From Cyrtodaria siliqua (lineage: Eukaryota; Mollusca; Bivalvia; Adapedonta; Hiatellidae): a stretch of 64,000 bases of DNA. Location: the NCBI GenBank assembly GCA_037043455.1, contig JAWPHD010005605.1, positions 62,001 to 126,000 of the forward strand, read 5' to 3'. The notes under the pieces are model-generated. The model had not been told where the DNA came from. It ran no database searches and saw only the letters and a list, made by a program, of their open reading frames with translations. Below are positions 1 through 9,672 of the stretch, one piece after another (the stretch's first letter is position 1; the number at the start of each line of letters is the position of its first letter). A program made the position numbers and the translations under genes.

Positions 1-315
1 TTAAACAATTAACTTGTTTAACTGTTTCAGTAGTGATAAAATAAAAGACAGATGAGACAGCATTTTCTGTAATATAGCATGCATCTTACATAAAACTCAA
101 TGGAAACATTGATAACACAAATATGAAATGTGCATACAAAAGTGCAATGCACAGTTCTTAAAGGTACAGGGGTACTGCTGAAAGATAAATAAACAAAGTA
201 TTAGCATTTCAAAGTACAAGCGACACATGCAATACAAGCATATGAAATTGTAAAACAGTGTGCAAAGTACAAGAAAAGCATAGCACATCTAACCAATATT
301 GTTACTCTATTTCAG
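1..315 (+). other. Probable intron ending at the sulfotransferase exon
   Basis: AT-rich sequence with no convincing open frame on either strand. It ends in a pyrimidine-rich tract followed by AG at 314-315, directly before an exon whose frame is open. I read it as the 3' part of an intron of the sulfotransferase gene. Nothing else is seen in it. Confidence 0.5.
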
Positions 316-1314
316 GCTTTAAACAAAGGAGATGACTATTCCCGCATTATGTCGCTATGGTCAAGGGCACAAATCCATGAAAAAACAAAACGATTTGAGA
401 CGCATCCGCTGAGCCTACTTCGGGTCAATATGCGAACGGTTGTCGTGTCCAGAAACCCCTACTCTAGACTATTTTCAGCGTATGTAGACAAAGTGTATAT
501 GCCTTTTTTTTGGGAACAGTTCGTCAGGATGGAAAGTGTCAAACAGTTAGAGCCTTTCTATATCAATTATACAAAAGAGGTGTTAAAGAAGTCCAAAAGA
601 CAGTTAAGTGGACATTTATTCAAATATGTAGACACCCTTCGAGAGAAAGGTTTACTGACGAAGCTGAACATATCAGTGAAAGTAACACCTACATGCCTAA
701 ACAACGCATCATTTGAACACTTTTTAAGGTTCATTATATCAGAAGTAAAGGCTGGCCGGACCCTAGAGCCCCACTGGGCCCCTATCAGTCATTTATGTAG
801 ACCGTGTAGATTTAACACATACAAGGTTGTAAAGCAGGAGTCGTTCAATACAGACGTTAAACACGTGTTGAAATCGTTTGGTGTCGATTTGTCTAAGTAT
901 GCTTACCTCATGAACTCACTCACAGAGGACCGGGCAAAGGTCTCCATACCATCGATTATAGGAGTTGTGGATACGAAGATAAAGACACATGCAGTTAACT
1001 CGTGCATTACGCACGAAGAGATCGTCAAACGGATGTGGAAATCGTTTCAGATTCAGGGATTTATAAGTAATGACATAGAGTTACCTGACAATTTAATAAC
1101 TGCAGATAAGAAATTTGATAGATGGAAAACGACTGGTGCGGCTCTAGATGCCATTACTAAAAGACCTATGACGTTATCGGACAGTGAGAACCAACGTCAT
1201 GACTATCTCGTTAAAGCATACGCTGATGTAAGCGATCAAACAATCAAGGATATACAAGCTATATATAATCAAGATTTTGTGCTATTTAATTATTCTTTTA
1301 AGTCTCCAGTTTGA
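316..1314 (+). CDS. Carbohydrate sulfotransferase (CHST8-14/HNK1ST-like), terminal exon
   Basis: Golgi type II membrane enzymes of this family move sulfate from PAPS to sugar residues of glycans or glycosaminoglycans. Counting from the Met at 349, residues 31-45 read VVVSRNPYSRLFSAY, the 3'-phosphate-binding block of the family. Around residues 120-165 the pattern F-x2-FLRFI, then HW-x3-S-x-LC-x2-C, then a V-x-K-x-E run matches the conserved C-terminal half. The frame stays open upstream of that Met for 11 codons to a splice acceptor at 314-315 (pyrimidine-rich, AG), so 349 is probably not the start. The exon begins in phase 0. The signal anchor and the 5'-phosphosulfate-binding loop (PKxGTT type) are missing and should lie on exons before base 1. 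The stop is TGA at 1312. No polyadenylation signal is obvious nearby. Which acceptor sugar is used cannot be told. Confidence 0.88.
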   Translation, partial: ALNKGDDYSRIMSLWSRAQIHEKTKRFETHPLSLLRVNMRTVVVSRNPYSRLFSAYVDKVYMPFFWEQFVRMESVKQLEPFYINYTKEVLKKSKRQLSGHLFKYVDTLREKGLLTKLNISVKVTPTCLNNASFEHFLRFIISEVKAGRTLEPHWAPISHLCRPCRFNTYKVVKQESFNTDVKHVLKSFGVDLSKYAYLMNSLTEDRAKVSIPSIIGVVDTKIKTHAVNSCITHEEIVKRMWKSFQIQGFISNDIELPDNLITADKKFDRWKTTGAALDAITKRPMTLSDSENQRHDYLVKAYADVSDQTIKDIQAIYNQDFVLFNYSFKSPV

Positions 1315-1427
1315 GAACAATTAAGTGAATCTTGTTAATTAAGAACTGTTATGTTGTCTTAATTATTATGTTAATTTGTTGTTGACAAACTGTAGCAGTC
1401 ACCATTAGTAAGCAGCTTATGCATATG

Positions 1428-1467
1428 TAATTAGCATATTCAATTAGCATATTCAATTAGCATATCC
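1428..1467. repeat. Short direct repeat, about 14 bp x3
   Basis: Three near-identical copies of AATTAGCATATTC sit head to tail in the 3' flank of the sulfotransferase exon. Confidence 0.7.
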
Positions 1468-1535
1468 AAGGGGACCATTATAGGCCATCTCAATACGGGG
1501 GAAAGGGCAGGTGGCATTTACCGGATCATTATCAA

Positions 1536-2063
1536 TTCCATAGTCATAATGCATATACTATTTCTGTTCCATAGTCATAATGCATATACTATTTCTGTTC
1601 CATAGTCATAATGCATATACTATTTCTGTTCCATAGTCATAATGCATATACAATTTCTGTTCCGTAGTCATAATGCATATACTATTTCTGTTCCATAGTC
1701 ACAATGCATATACTATTTCTGTTCCATAGTCATAATGCATATACTATTTCTGTTCCATAGTCATAATGCATATACTATTTCTGTTCCATAGTCATAATGT
1801 ATATACTATTTCTGTTCCATAGTCACAATGCATATACTATTTCTGTTCCATAGTCATAATGCATATACAATTTCTGTTCCGTAGTCATAATGCATATACT
1901 ATTTCTGTTCCATAGTCACAATGCATATACTATTTCTGTTCCATAGTCATAAGGCATATACAATTTCTGTTCCATAGTAATAAAGCATATACTATTTCTG
2001 TTCCATAGTCATAATGCATATACTATTTCTGTTCCAAAGTCATAATGCATATACTATTTCTGT
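1536..2063. repeat. 31-bp minisatellite, about 17 copies
   Basis: Tandem array built on CATAGTCATAATGCATATAC plus ATTTCTGTTC. Copies differ by single substitutions (CATAATG or CACAATG, ACTATTT or ACAATTT), and some variants recur, which points to block amplification. It is the first of three unrelated arrays in a row. Confidence 0.95.
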
Positions 2064-2169
2064 ACAATATTTTCTATAAAATAATTAGTTGAATTATTAT
2101 TTCGAGGACACTGTTGTTAATACAACTCAAAAGAGAGCGCATGTCTATTACAATATACTCATTCGAACC

Positions 2170-3148
2170 ATGTCCATTACATCATACAACGCCTGTTACA
2201 GCATACACATCCAGCCAACGCGTATTACATCATACACATCCAGACAACGCCTATTACAGCATACACATCCAGACAACGCCTATTACATCATACACATCCA
2301 GACAACGCCTATTACATCATACACATCCAGACAACGCCTATTACATCATACACATCCAGACACGCCTATTACATCATACACATCCAGACAACGCCTATTA
2401 CAACATACACATCCAGACAACGCATATTACAGCATACACATCCAGACCACGCTCATTATATCATACACATCCAGCAAAGCCTATTACATCATACACATCC
2501 AGCCAACGCCTATTACATTATACACATCCAGACAACGCCTATTACAGCATACACATCTATACCACGCCTATTACATCATACACATCCAACAACGCCTATT
2601 ACATCATACACATCCAGACAACGCCTAATACAGCATACACATCCAGACAACGCATATTACAGCATACAAATCCAGACCTAACCATTACATCATACACATC
2701 CAGACCTCGACCGTTACATAATACACATCTAGACCACGCCTATTAAAGCATACACATAATGACAACGCCTATAACAGCATACACATCCAGACAACACCTA
2801 TTACAGCATACACATCCAGACGACGACCATTGCAGAATACACATCCATACCACGCCCATAACAGCATGCACATCCAGACCACGACCCTTACAGCATACAC
2901 ATCCAGACCAGACCACGATCATTACTGCATACACATCCATACCACGCCCATAACAGCATACGCATCCAGACCACGCCCATAACAGCATACGCATCCAGAC
3001 CACGCCCATTACAGCATACACATCCAGACCATGGCCATAACAGCATACACATCCAGACCACGGACATTACAGCATATACATCCAGACCACGCCAATTACA
3101 TCGTATACATCCAGACTACGCCTATTACAGCATATACATTCAGGCATA
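2170..3148. repeat. 29-bp minisatellite, about 33 copies
   Basis: Tandem array of CATACACATCCAGACAACGC plus CTATTACAT, with one-base indels and increasing divergence toward the 3' side. The unit has few stop codons in any frame of the plus strand, so long artificial open frames appear. They are not genes. Confidence 0.95.
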
Positions 3149-3159
3149 GATATAAATAG

Positions 3160-3342
3160 TCCTAGGCTCGCGTTAACCATTCGCCAAATCGCCATAGGCG
3201 AAAAGAAACCCGAACTGGCGAATGAAAATCGTAAGAAATACATATCGAATTTGGCTAAAGACTTTCTAATCTGGCTAAAGGAATTTTTAGGGCTTTAGCC
3301 AGATTTGGCTAAAGGGTTTAAAATCCTAGCGCTAGCCTAGAA
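3160..3342. mobile_element. Short TIR-like repeat between two minisatellites
   Basis: The left end CCTAGGCTCGCG and the right end CGCTAGCCTAG are imperfect inverted matches. The interior holds repeated GGCTAAAG and GGCGAA words. It may be a miniature inverted-repeat element of about 180 bp. No target duplication could be fixed because both flanks are repetitive. Confidence 0.4.
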
Positions 3343-3370
3343 TACCATTAATATGACCAAGAGTCTTACT

Positions 3371-3948
3371 ATAATAATGCCACCAATGACAACTCTGTAA
3401 TAATGCCACCAATGACAACTCTGTAATAAGGCCACCAATGACAACTCTATAATAATGCCACCAATGACAACTCTGTAATAAGGCCACCAATGACAACTCT
3501 GTAATAAGGCCACCAATGACAACTCTGTAATAATGCCACCAATGACAACTCTGTAATAAGGCCACCAATGACAACTCTGTAATAATGCCACCAATGACAA
3601 CTCTGTAATAAGGCCACCAATGACAACTCTGTAATAATGCCACCAATGACAACTCTGTAATAATGCCACCAATGACAACTCTGTAATAATGCCACCAATG
3701 ACAACTCTGTAATAAGGCCACCAATGACAACTCTGTAATAATGCCACCAATGACAACTCTGTAATAATGCCACCAACGACAACTCTGTAATAATGCCACC
3801 AACGACAACTCTGTAATAATGCCACCAATGACAACTCTGTAATTATGCCACCAATGACAACTCTGTAATAATGCCACCAATGACAACTCTGTAATAATGC
3901 CACCAATGACAACTCTGTAATAAGGCCACCAATGACAACTCTGTAATA
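3371..3948. repeat. 26-bp minisatellite, about 22 copies
   Basis: Very homogeneous array of TAATAATGCCACCAATGACA plus ACTCTG, varying mainly between TAATAATG and TAATAAGG. High identity suggests recent expansion. Its minus strand lacks stops in all three frames, giving overlapping spurious peptides rich in CHWW. Confidence 0.95.
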
Positions 3949-4097
3949 AGTATGTAATGAAAAGCATAGTGTTACTCAGAAATAGCTCTTAAACTACATA
4001 CAAACATGTGTTGTGTGCTTAACAATATTTTTTTTCTTTGGATTATGTTAATCCTGCTTGTTCAATTAAAACTTTCTTGTGCATTTATTATGTTTTT

Positions 4098-4578
4098 GTG
4101 TCGCCTTTTCGAAGAAAAATGCGATACATAGGGATCACTGTACCGTCCGTCCGTTCGCCCGTCAGTCCGTCACGAAAACTTAACGTTGGTTATAACTAAC
4201 TTTCTCATTTCTTTAAACTTCCAATATATACTCATCATGGCAACATCGACATGTCCTTACTGAAATATAAAGGTCATGGTCACACTGAAGGTCATTATAT
4301 GGTTAAATACTCATTTTTTTCTTCACGGAAACTTAACGTTGTCTATAACTTTCTTATTTCTTGAGATTTCTTCATCAAGCTTTCAATATATACTCATCAT
4401 ACTTGTCATCGACATGACCTTACTAAGATATAAAGGTCAAGGTCACACTGAAGATCAAGGTCACACTAAATACTCATATTATTTTTCTTCACGGAAACTT
4501 AGTCGGGCCAATTTGTCAAGGTCATTTATCTGGGTCCAAAAAACGTTGTTATATTGACAAAGCGCTAAGTGGCGACAC
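4098..4578. mobile_element. Dispersed repeat with GTGTCGCC/GGCGACAC ends
   Basis: The segment starts GTGTCGCC (4098-4105) and ends GGCGACAC (4571-4578), a perfect 8-bp inversion. Inside are CCGTCCGTCCG words and two diverged copies of a unit containing ATATATACTCATCAT, CGACATG and AAGGTCA-GGTCACACTGAAG, about 190 bp apart. I believe this class of GTCCGTCC-containing repeat is common in molluscs. No transposase is visible. Confidence 0.55.
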
Positions 4579-4799
4579 ACGTGTTCCGGAACACCAGACT
4601 GTACACAAACACGTACACACACGTCTTTTCGTTCGTTAAAGGCACATTAAATGCATTTTCAGAATGATCTGAAATGTCACGTTAATTGAAACTGTGTGCG
4701 AAGGATAATTTGTGGCATGCCTGTTAACTGTTATTTGCAATGCCATGTTTTACAAGTCTAATAATCTGAGAAATCATGTTTTAGTGATTTTCAAGACTT

Positions 4800-5045
4800 A
4801 ATTGCTTGTATGTTTTGTCTGCTGGGCTAGATAACATCGATTACATACTTTCATAAAAAATTATATATATGCAATAAAACATCAATGTTTGACGGTTCAG
4901 TGGATCAGCTTGTATGTTTTGTCTGCTGAGCTAGATAACATTGATTACATACTTACATATATTTTCGGTATATTATTTAAAAAAATGAATTGAAAACAAT
5001 TGAAAACATCATTGCATGACAGCTCATGAGATCAGCTTGTACGTT
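4800..5045. repeat. Diverged tandem repeat of about 105-125 bp
   Basis: GCTTGTATGTTTTGTCTGCT with GATAACAT-GATTACATACTT appears near 4803 and 4908, and a weaker third copy starts near 5033. This is the degenerate flank of the 65-bp array that follows. Confidence 0.6.
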
Positions 5046-5201
5046 TCATCAACTGGGCTTGATTACAAGAAGGCTAATTTATAAAGAAATGTTATAAAAC
5101 ATATACTTAGTTATATTAACTTCAAATCTAGTTTTTGGACAGTATGAGTGTAAAGCTGCGTATAGTGCTGCTGTCTTTGGCTGAATCACACATACACATA
5201 C
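5029..5201. repeat. Flank segment duplicated at 5961-6133 (copy 1)
   Basis: This 173-bp non-satellite segment recurs, apparently without change, 932 bp downstream at 5961-6133, together with the first units of the 65-bp array. That means a recent segmental tandem duplication or a local assembly duplication. Confidence 0.85.
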
Positions 5202-5960
5202 TAGTGTTAGGACTGGTGGTTTAACCAACACGAAGTAGAATGCAGTGGTTCGTATTTGTGTACTACTATTGTTAGGACTGGTGGTTTAACCAACACGAAG
5301 TAGAATGCAGTGGTTCGTATTTGTGTACTACTAGTGTTAGGACTGGTGGTTTAACCAACACTAAGTAGAATGCAGTGGTTCGTATTTGTGTACTACTATT
5401 GTTAGGACTGGTGGTTTAACCGACACTAAGTAGAATGCAGTGGTTCATATTTGTGTACTACTAGTGTTAGGACTGGTGGTATAACCGACACTAAGTAGAA
5501 TGCAGTGGTTCGTATTTGTGTACTACTATTGTTAGGACTGGTGGTTTAACCAACACTAAGTAGAATGCAGTGGTTCGTATTTGTGTACTACTATTGTTAG
5601 GACTGGTGGTTTAACCGACACTAAGTAGAATGCAGTGGTTCATATTTGTGTACTACTAGTGTTAGGACTGGTGGTATAACCGACACTAAGTAGAATGCAG
5701 TGGTTCGTATTTGTGTACTACTATTGTTAGGACTGGTGGTTTAACCAACACTAAGTAGAATGCAGTGGTTCGTATTTGTGTACTACTATTGTTAGGACTG
5801 GTGGTTTAACCGACACTAAGTAGAATGCAGTGGTTCGTATTTGTGTACTACTAGTGTTAGGACTGGTGGTATAACCGACACTAAGTAGAATGCAGTGGTT
5901 CGTATTTGTGTACTACTATTGTTAGGACTGGTGGTTTAACCAACACTAAGTAGAATGCAG
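5202..5960. repeat. 65-bp satellite with a 195-bp three-unit higher-order repeat
   Basis: About 11.7 units starting GTTAGGACTGGTGG. From about 5401 on, units follow a fixed order of three types: TATTG/TTTAACCGAC, TAGTG/TATAACCGAC, TATTG/TTTAACCAAC. That makes a 195-bp higher-order period repeated about three times. The last unit is cut at 5960, where the duplicated flank begins. Confidence 0.9.
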
Positions 5961-6133
5961 AGATCAGCTTGTACGTTTCATCAACTGGGCTTGATTACAA
6001 GAAGGCTAATTTATAAAGAAATGTTATAAAACATATACTTAGTTATATTAACTTCAAATCTAGTTTTTGGACAGTATGAGTGTAAAGCTGCGTATAGTGC
6101 TGCTGTCTTTGGCTGAATCACACATACACATAC
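5961..6133. repeat. Flank segment duplicated from 5029-5201 (copy 2)
   Basis: Second copy of the unique flank, offset 932 bp, followed directly by array units as in copy 1. Confidence 0.85.
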
Positions 6134-6268
6134 TAGTGTTAGGACTGGTGGTTTAACCAACACGAAGTAGAATGCAGTGGTTCGTATTTGTGTACTACTA
6201 GTGTTAGGACTGGTGGTTTAACCAACACTAAGTAGAATGCAGTGGTTCGTATTTGTGTACTACTATTA
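6134..6268. repeat. 65-bp satellite, about two further units
   Basis: Two units of the same array follow the second flank copy, then the array stops at TATTAAACAAGG. Confidence 0.85.
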
Positions 6269-6270
6269 AA

Positions 6271-6709
6271 CAAGGCTGACTCTGTTGGATAAAACAAATA
6301 GGTATGATATTTCAATTAGAAAATATTTCTCAAGATCACTGGCATGTTCAGTCAATATACCATCACTATCAATTGTTGCGATCATCTTACAGCAGTATTT
6401 ATTGTGTTGTTTAAATGATTTGTTATATATGCAATTTGACAACTTGATAACCTGCGTCAATTACAATATTTGCACGTGTACAATGTGCATTTAATGGACA
6501 ATATGTACGTAATTCTTTAAGTTTTAAAATGTAATTCTTATAAATTTAATATTTATATTGTTCAAAACATTTGCAATTGACGAGTTTTAAACATTAGTTT
6601 TATAGTGTATACACATCATCTAAAGGTTGAATAAGTCTCAAATACCACATTTGTAGAAAAATCGTGAAGTTTCTAGACATATTTCATTCATTTTATTCAT
6701 TTTGTACCA
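6271..6709. other. No gene recognised
   Basis: AT-rich sequence. Short open frames on both strands overlap each other and show no family motif. I see nothing functional here. Confidence 0.4.
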
Positions 6710-7918
6710 TTTTTAGCTCTCGGGATGCCGAGTTGTCCGTCGTCCGTCCGTCCGTCGTCCGTCGTTAACTTTTGTATCGTTAAGACGATAGAGCCTTCAT
6801 TTTTCATCTGATCTTTACCAAACTTTGCCAGATTGTTAATGAAATGAAAGCTCGGATAAATTCGAAAATCAGCCAAATCGGACCAGTAACAGCGGAGTTA
6901 TGGCCAATGATTAGTTAAAAATGCTATATTTTGCCTCGTTAAGACGATAGGGCCTTCATTTTTCATCCGATCTTTACCAAACTTTACCAGATTGTTAATG
7001 TCAATAAAAGCTCGGGTAAGTTCGAAAACCAACCAGATCGGACCAGTAACAGCGGAGTTAAGGCCCTTGATTTAGATAAAAATGCTATATTTTGCCTCGT
7101 TATATGGCCTTCATTTTTCATCCGAGCTTTACCAAACTTTACCAGATTGTTAATGTCAATAAAATCTCGGGCAAGTTTAAAAACCAGCCAGATCGGATCA
7201 GTAACAACGGAGTTATGGCCCTTGATTTAGTTAAAAATGCTATATTTTGCCTCGTTATATGACCTTCATTTTTCATCCGAGCTTTACCAAACTTTACCAG
7301 ATTGTTAATGTCAATAAAATCTCGGACAAGTTTAAAAACCAGCCAGATCGGATCAGTAACAACGGAGTTATGGCCCTTGATTTAGTTAAAAATGCTACAT
7401 TTTGCCTCGTTAAGACGATAGGGCCTTCATTTTTCATCCGAACTTTACAAAACTTTACCAGATTGTTAGTGTTAATTAAAGCTCGATCGAGTTCGATAAC
7501 CAGCTAGATCGGACTAGTAACAGCGGAGTTATGCCCCTTGATTTCATTAAAAATGCTATATTTTGCCTTGTTAAGGCGATAGGGCTTTCATTTTTTATCT
7601 GATCGTTACCAAACTTTACCAGATTTTTCTTTTTTGCTTTTATTATCTTTTTCTGTTTTTAAATATATTTCTTTTTTTATTTCTTTTTTTATTTCTTTTT
7701 TTATTTATTTCTTTTTTTATTTGTTTTTATTTTTATTATCTCTACCGGCCAAGTTCGAAAACCAGCCAGATCGGACCAGTAACGGCGGAGTTATGGCTCT
7801 TGATTTAGTTAAAAATGCTATATTTTGCCTCTTTAAGACGATAGTCGCTCGCTTCAAAATGTTATAAGAGCCATATTAGACAGTAGAGCGTCCACAGGCC
7901 CTCTTGAGCCTCTTGTTT
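6710..7918. repeat. Dispersed bivalve-type repeat with tandem units of about 155 bp
   Basis: It opens with GTCCGTC-rich sequence, then carries about six diverged units. Each holds TTCATTTTTCATC, TTTACCAAACTTTACCAGAT, GATCGGACCAGTAAC, CGGAGTTATGGCC and AAAAATGCTATATTTTGCCT. It ends with GAGCCTCTTGTTTT. Single-unit indels give short spurious frames. The units are older toward the ends. Confidence 0.8.
7621..7735. repeat. T-rich low-complexity tract inside the 155-bp repeat
   Basis: Runs of TTTC, TTTTTAT and TTTATT replace the expected middle of a unit. This is simple-sequence expansion. Confidence 0.8.
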
Positions 7919-7920
7919 TA

Positions 7921-8047
7921 ATCATGTTTGTATAAACTGTAAATATATATTGTGTCTGAGGACCATATGTTAGACTGGCTTGTAGCCAAATATGTTATCC
8001 TCTTGAAATACAGATATTATTATTATTATTATTATTATTATAATAAT
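7921..8047 (+). mobile_element. LINE 3' tail ending in an (ATT)n microsatellite
   Basis: GGACCATATGTTAGACTGGC, then TTATCCTCTTGAAATACAGA, then (TTA)n at about 8016-8047. This ending, with AAATAMAGAT before (TTA)n, is the usual 3' terminus of CR1/L2-type LINEs in molluscs as I recall it. It is 5'-truncated with no coding sequence left. Confidence 0.55.
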
Positions 8048-8054
8048 TAGTAAC

Positions 8055-8255
8055 ACTCCAGAGTCTTTATTGCCTGAAATGTCATGTTTCTATGATTTTA
8101 AATTACATTTGTTCAGACTTCCAGTGACATATCCAGAGTCTTTATTTCTTGACATATCATGTTCTAATGATTTAAAATATTTATTTTGTAAGACTCCAGA
8201 GCTTCTATTATTTGCAATATCATGTTTTAATGAGTTGAACATTTATTTTTAAGAC
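8055..8255. repeat. Three diverged copies of a unit of about 70 bp
   Basis: CAGAGTCTTTATT, AT-TCATGTT and ATGATTTAAA recur at about 8056, 8134 and 8197 with spacings of 77 and 63 bp. Confidence 0.6.
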
Positions 8256-8274
8256 TTCACCGTCATATGCTTAC

Positions 8275-8430
8275 CATCTTCGGGATGGCTGAAATGTCTG
8301 TACTATTGGCATTTTAAATATTGAGTTCTGCTCAACCCGGGGCTAGAGGGCGTGAACGATGGCAAACACGTTTTCACTACCGTTCATGATAAGTCCCAAT
8401 CAAACCGAGACTGCAATATTTTTAGATCAC
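8275..8430 (-). repeat. Two-hairpin dispersed repeat, copy 1 (diverged)
   Basis: Minus-strand copy of a repeat found at least five times in the window. Read on the minus strand it contains CAGTCTCGGTTTGATTG followed by the second stem, then CCCTCTAGCCCCGGGTTGAG and AACTCAATATT. Here the second stem pairs GAACG with CGTTC, where other copies pair GAGCG with CGCTC. Confidence 0.7.
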
Positions 8431-9400
8431 CAGAGCCGAAGGCTCAAAATTATCTATTAGGATCACTCTTCGTACGCCGTCCGTCGTCCGTCATCCGTCG
8501 TCCGTCCGTCCGTCGGCGTCGTCGTTAACTTTTCTTCAAATTTTTTCTTCTCAGAAACCTCTTGGCCAATTTTAACCAAACTTCACACGGATGATCCTTA
8601 GATGAATGGTTTTTAGATTTGTTAAATTTAGGTCAGCGCGACATCCAAGATGGCCGCCATTACCATATAATCGAAATCTTAAAAAATCTTCTTCTCAAGA
8701 ACTGCTGGACAGATTTCAACATTTTTTTTAAATGATCGCCAACGCCTAGACTATCAATTTTATTCAAGTGAAGTCCACGGGTTAAAAAATGGCCGTGCCC
8801 CGGCGGTCCAAAATTTGTATATTGAGATTTTGCATGTTTTTCACATAGACATATAGGAAAAAACTTTAAAAAATCTTCTTCTCTGAAACCACAAGGCACA
8901 GAGCTCTCACGTATTACATCAGCATCAGCTTATGGACCTCTATTAAGTTTGTTCAAATGGTGACCCTTGGGTCTAATATGGCCCCGCCCCGGGGGTCACA
9001 GTTTTACATAGACTTATACAGGAACAAATATTCCTCTTCTCTGAAACTACAAGAGCCAGAGGTTTAATATTTTGCACTCACTATAAGCGTATGGTCCTCT
9101 ACCAAGTTAGTTCAAATGGCGACCCTGGGGTCAATTTGGCCCCGCCCCCGGGTCACAGTTTATCAGAGACTTATATAGGCAAACATTAAAAAAAAAATCT
9201 CTCAAACTTGTTACAAGAGACATAGGTTTAATATTTTGCATTTACTATACTCTTATGGTCCTTTACCACGTTTTTTCAAATGGTGACCCTGTACACTTGT
9301 ACAGGGAAACCTGTACACTTGTACAGGGTAAAGCTTAAACATCTCTAAAACCACAAGGCACACAGCGCTCATATATTACATGTAGATAAAATACAACAGA
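8426..9400 (+). repeat. Dispersed repeat starting GATCACCAGAGCCGAAGGCTC
   Basis: It begins with a small hairpin (GAGCC-GAA-GGCTC), then GTCCGTC-rich sequence. Four or so diverged units follow, each with CTTCTCTGAAAC-ACAAG, GGTGACCC-GGGGTC and GGCCCCGCCCC. I see no coding potential. This is a typical GTCCGTCC-headed mollusc repeat. Confidence 0.75.
9287..9328. repeat. Duplicated 18-bp palindrome
   Basis: CCTGTACACTTGTACAGG, a near-perfect palindrome, occurs twice head to tail with about 4 bp between. It replaces the expected GGTGACCCTGGGGTC continuation of the surrounding repeat. Confidence 0.75.
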
Positions 9401-9414
9401 ATGGGTGGTGAAGA

Positions 9415-9672
9415 CAGGGTTATCGACTTGGAACGGACTGTAGGCAATAAGGCCTACAGGTTAGCTTGAATCGAGTACACAATCCTCGATATTATCCTGT
9501 CTTCAGCGCCCAAATAAACAAGACAGTTTAAACAAAAACAACATCCCATCAAACGGAATTCTCTAACAATAAAAGTAAGTATAAAGGTCAAACTGGAAAT
9601 GCAGCTTTCACAGAACACAGTAACCCCAAAAACACGTAAAAAGACAAAAAAGATTGACAATGGTAATAATAA
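9415..9672 (-). mobile_element. PLE-like 3' UTR fragment, truncated
   Basis: Diverged match to the untranslated tail seen in the other Penelope-like copies of this window (GACTTGGAACGG, GGCAATAAGGCC and the minus-strand Phe-rich tail). It lies directly downstream of a second tail at 9660-10040, so one tail has landed beside another, or a tail was duplicated. Confidence 0.5.

Noticed and set aside
2089..2953. Long open frames over the 29-bp array
   Set aside because: They are translations of a non-triplet tandem repeat in several frames at once, with period-29 peptide repeats. Not a gene.
1536..3948. CRISPR array
   Set aside because: Repeats are directly adjacent with no unique spacers, and the genome is animal.
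3332..3967. Three overlapping minus-strand frames rich in CHWW
   Set aside because: The 26-bp repeat has no stop on that strand, so every frame is open. No gene signal.
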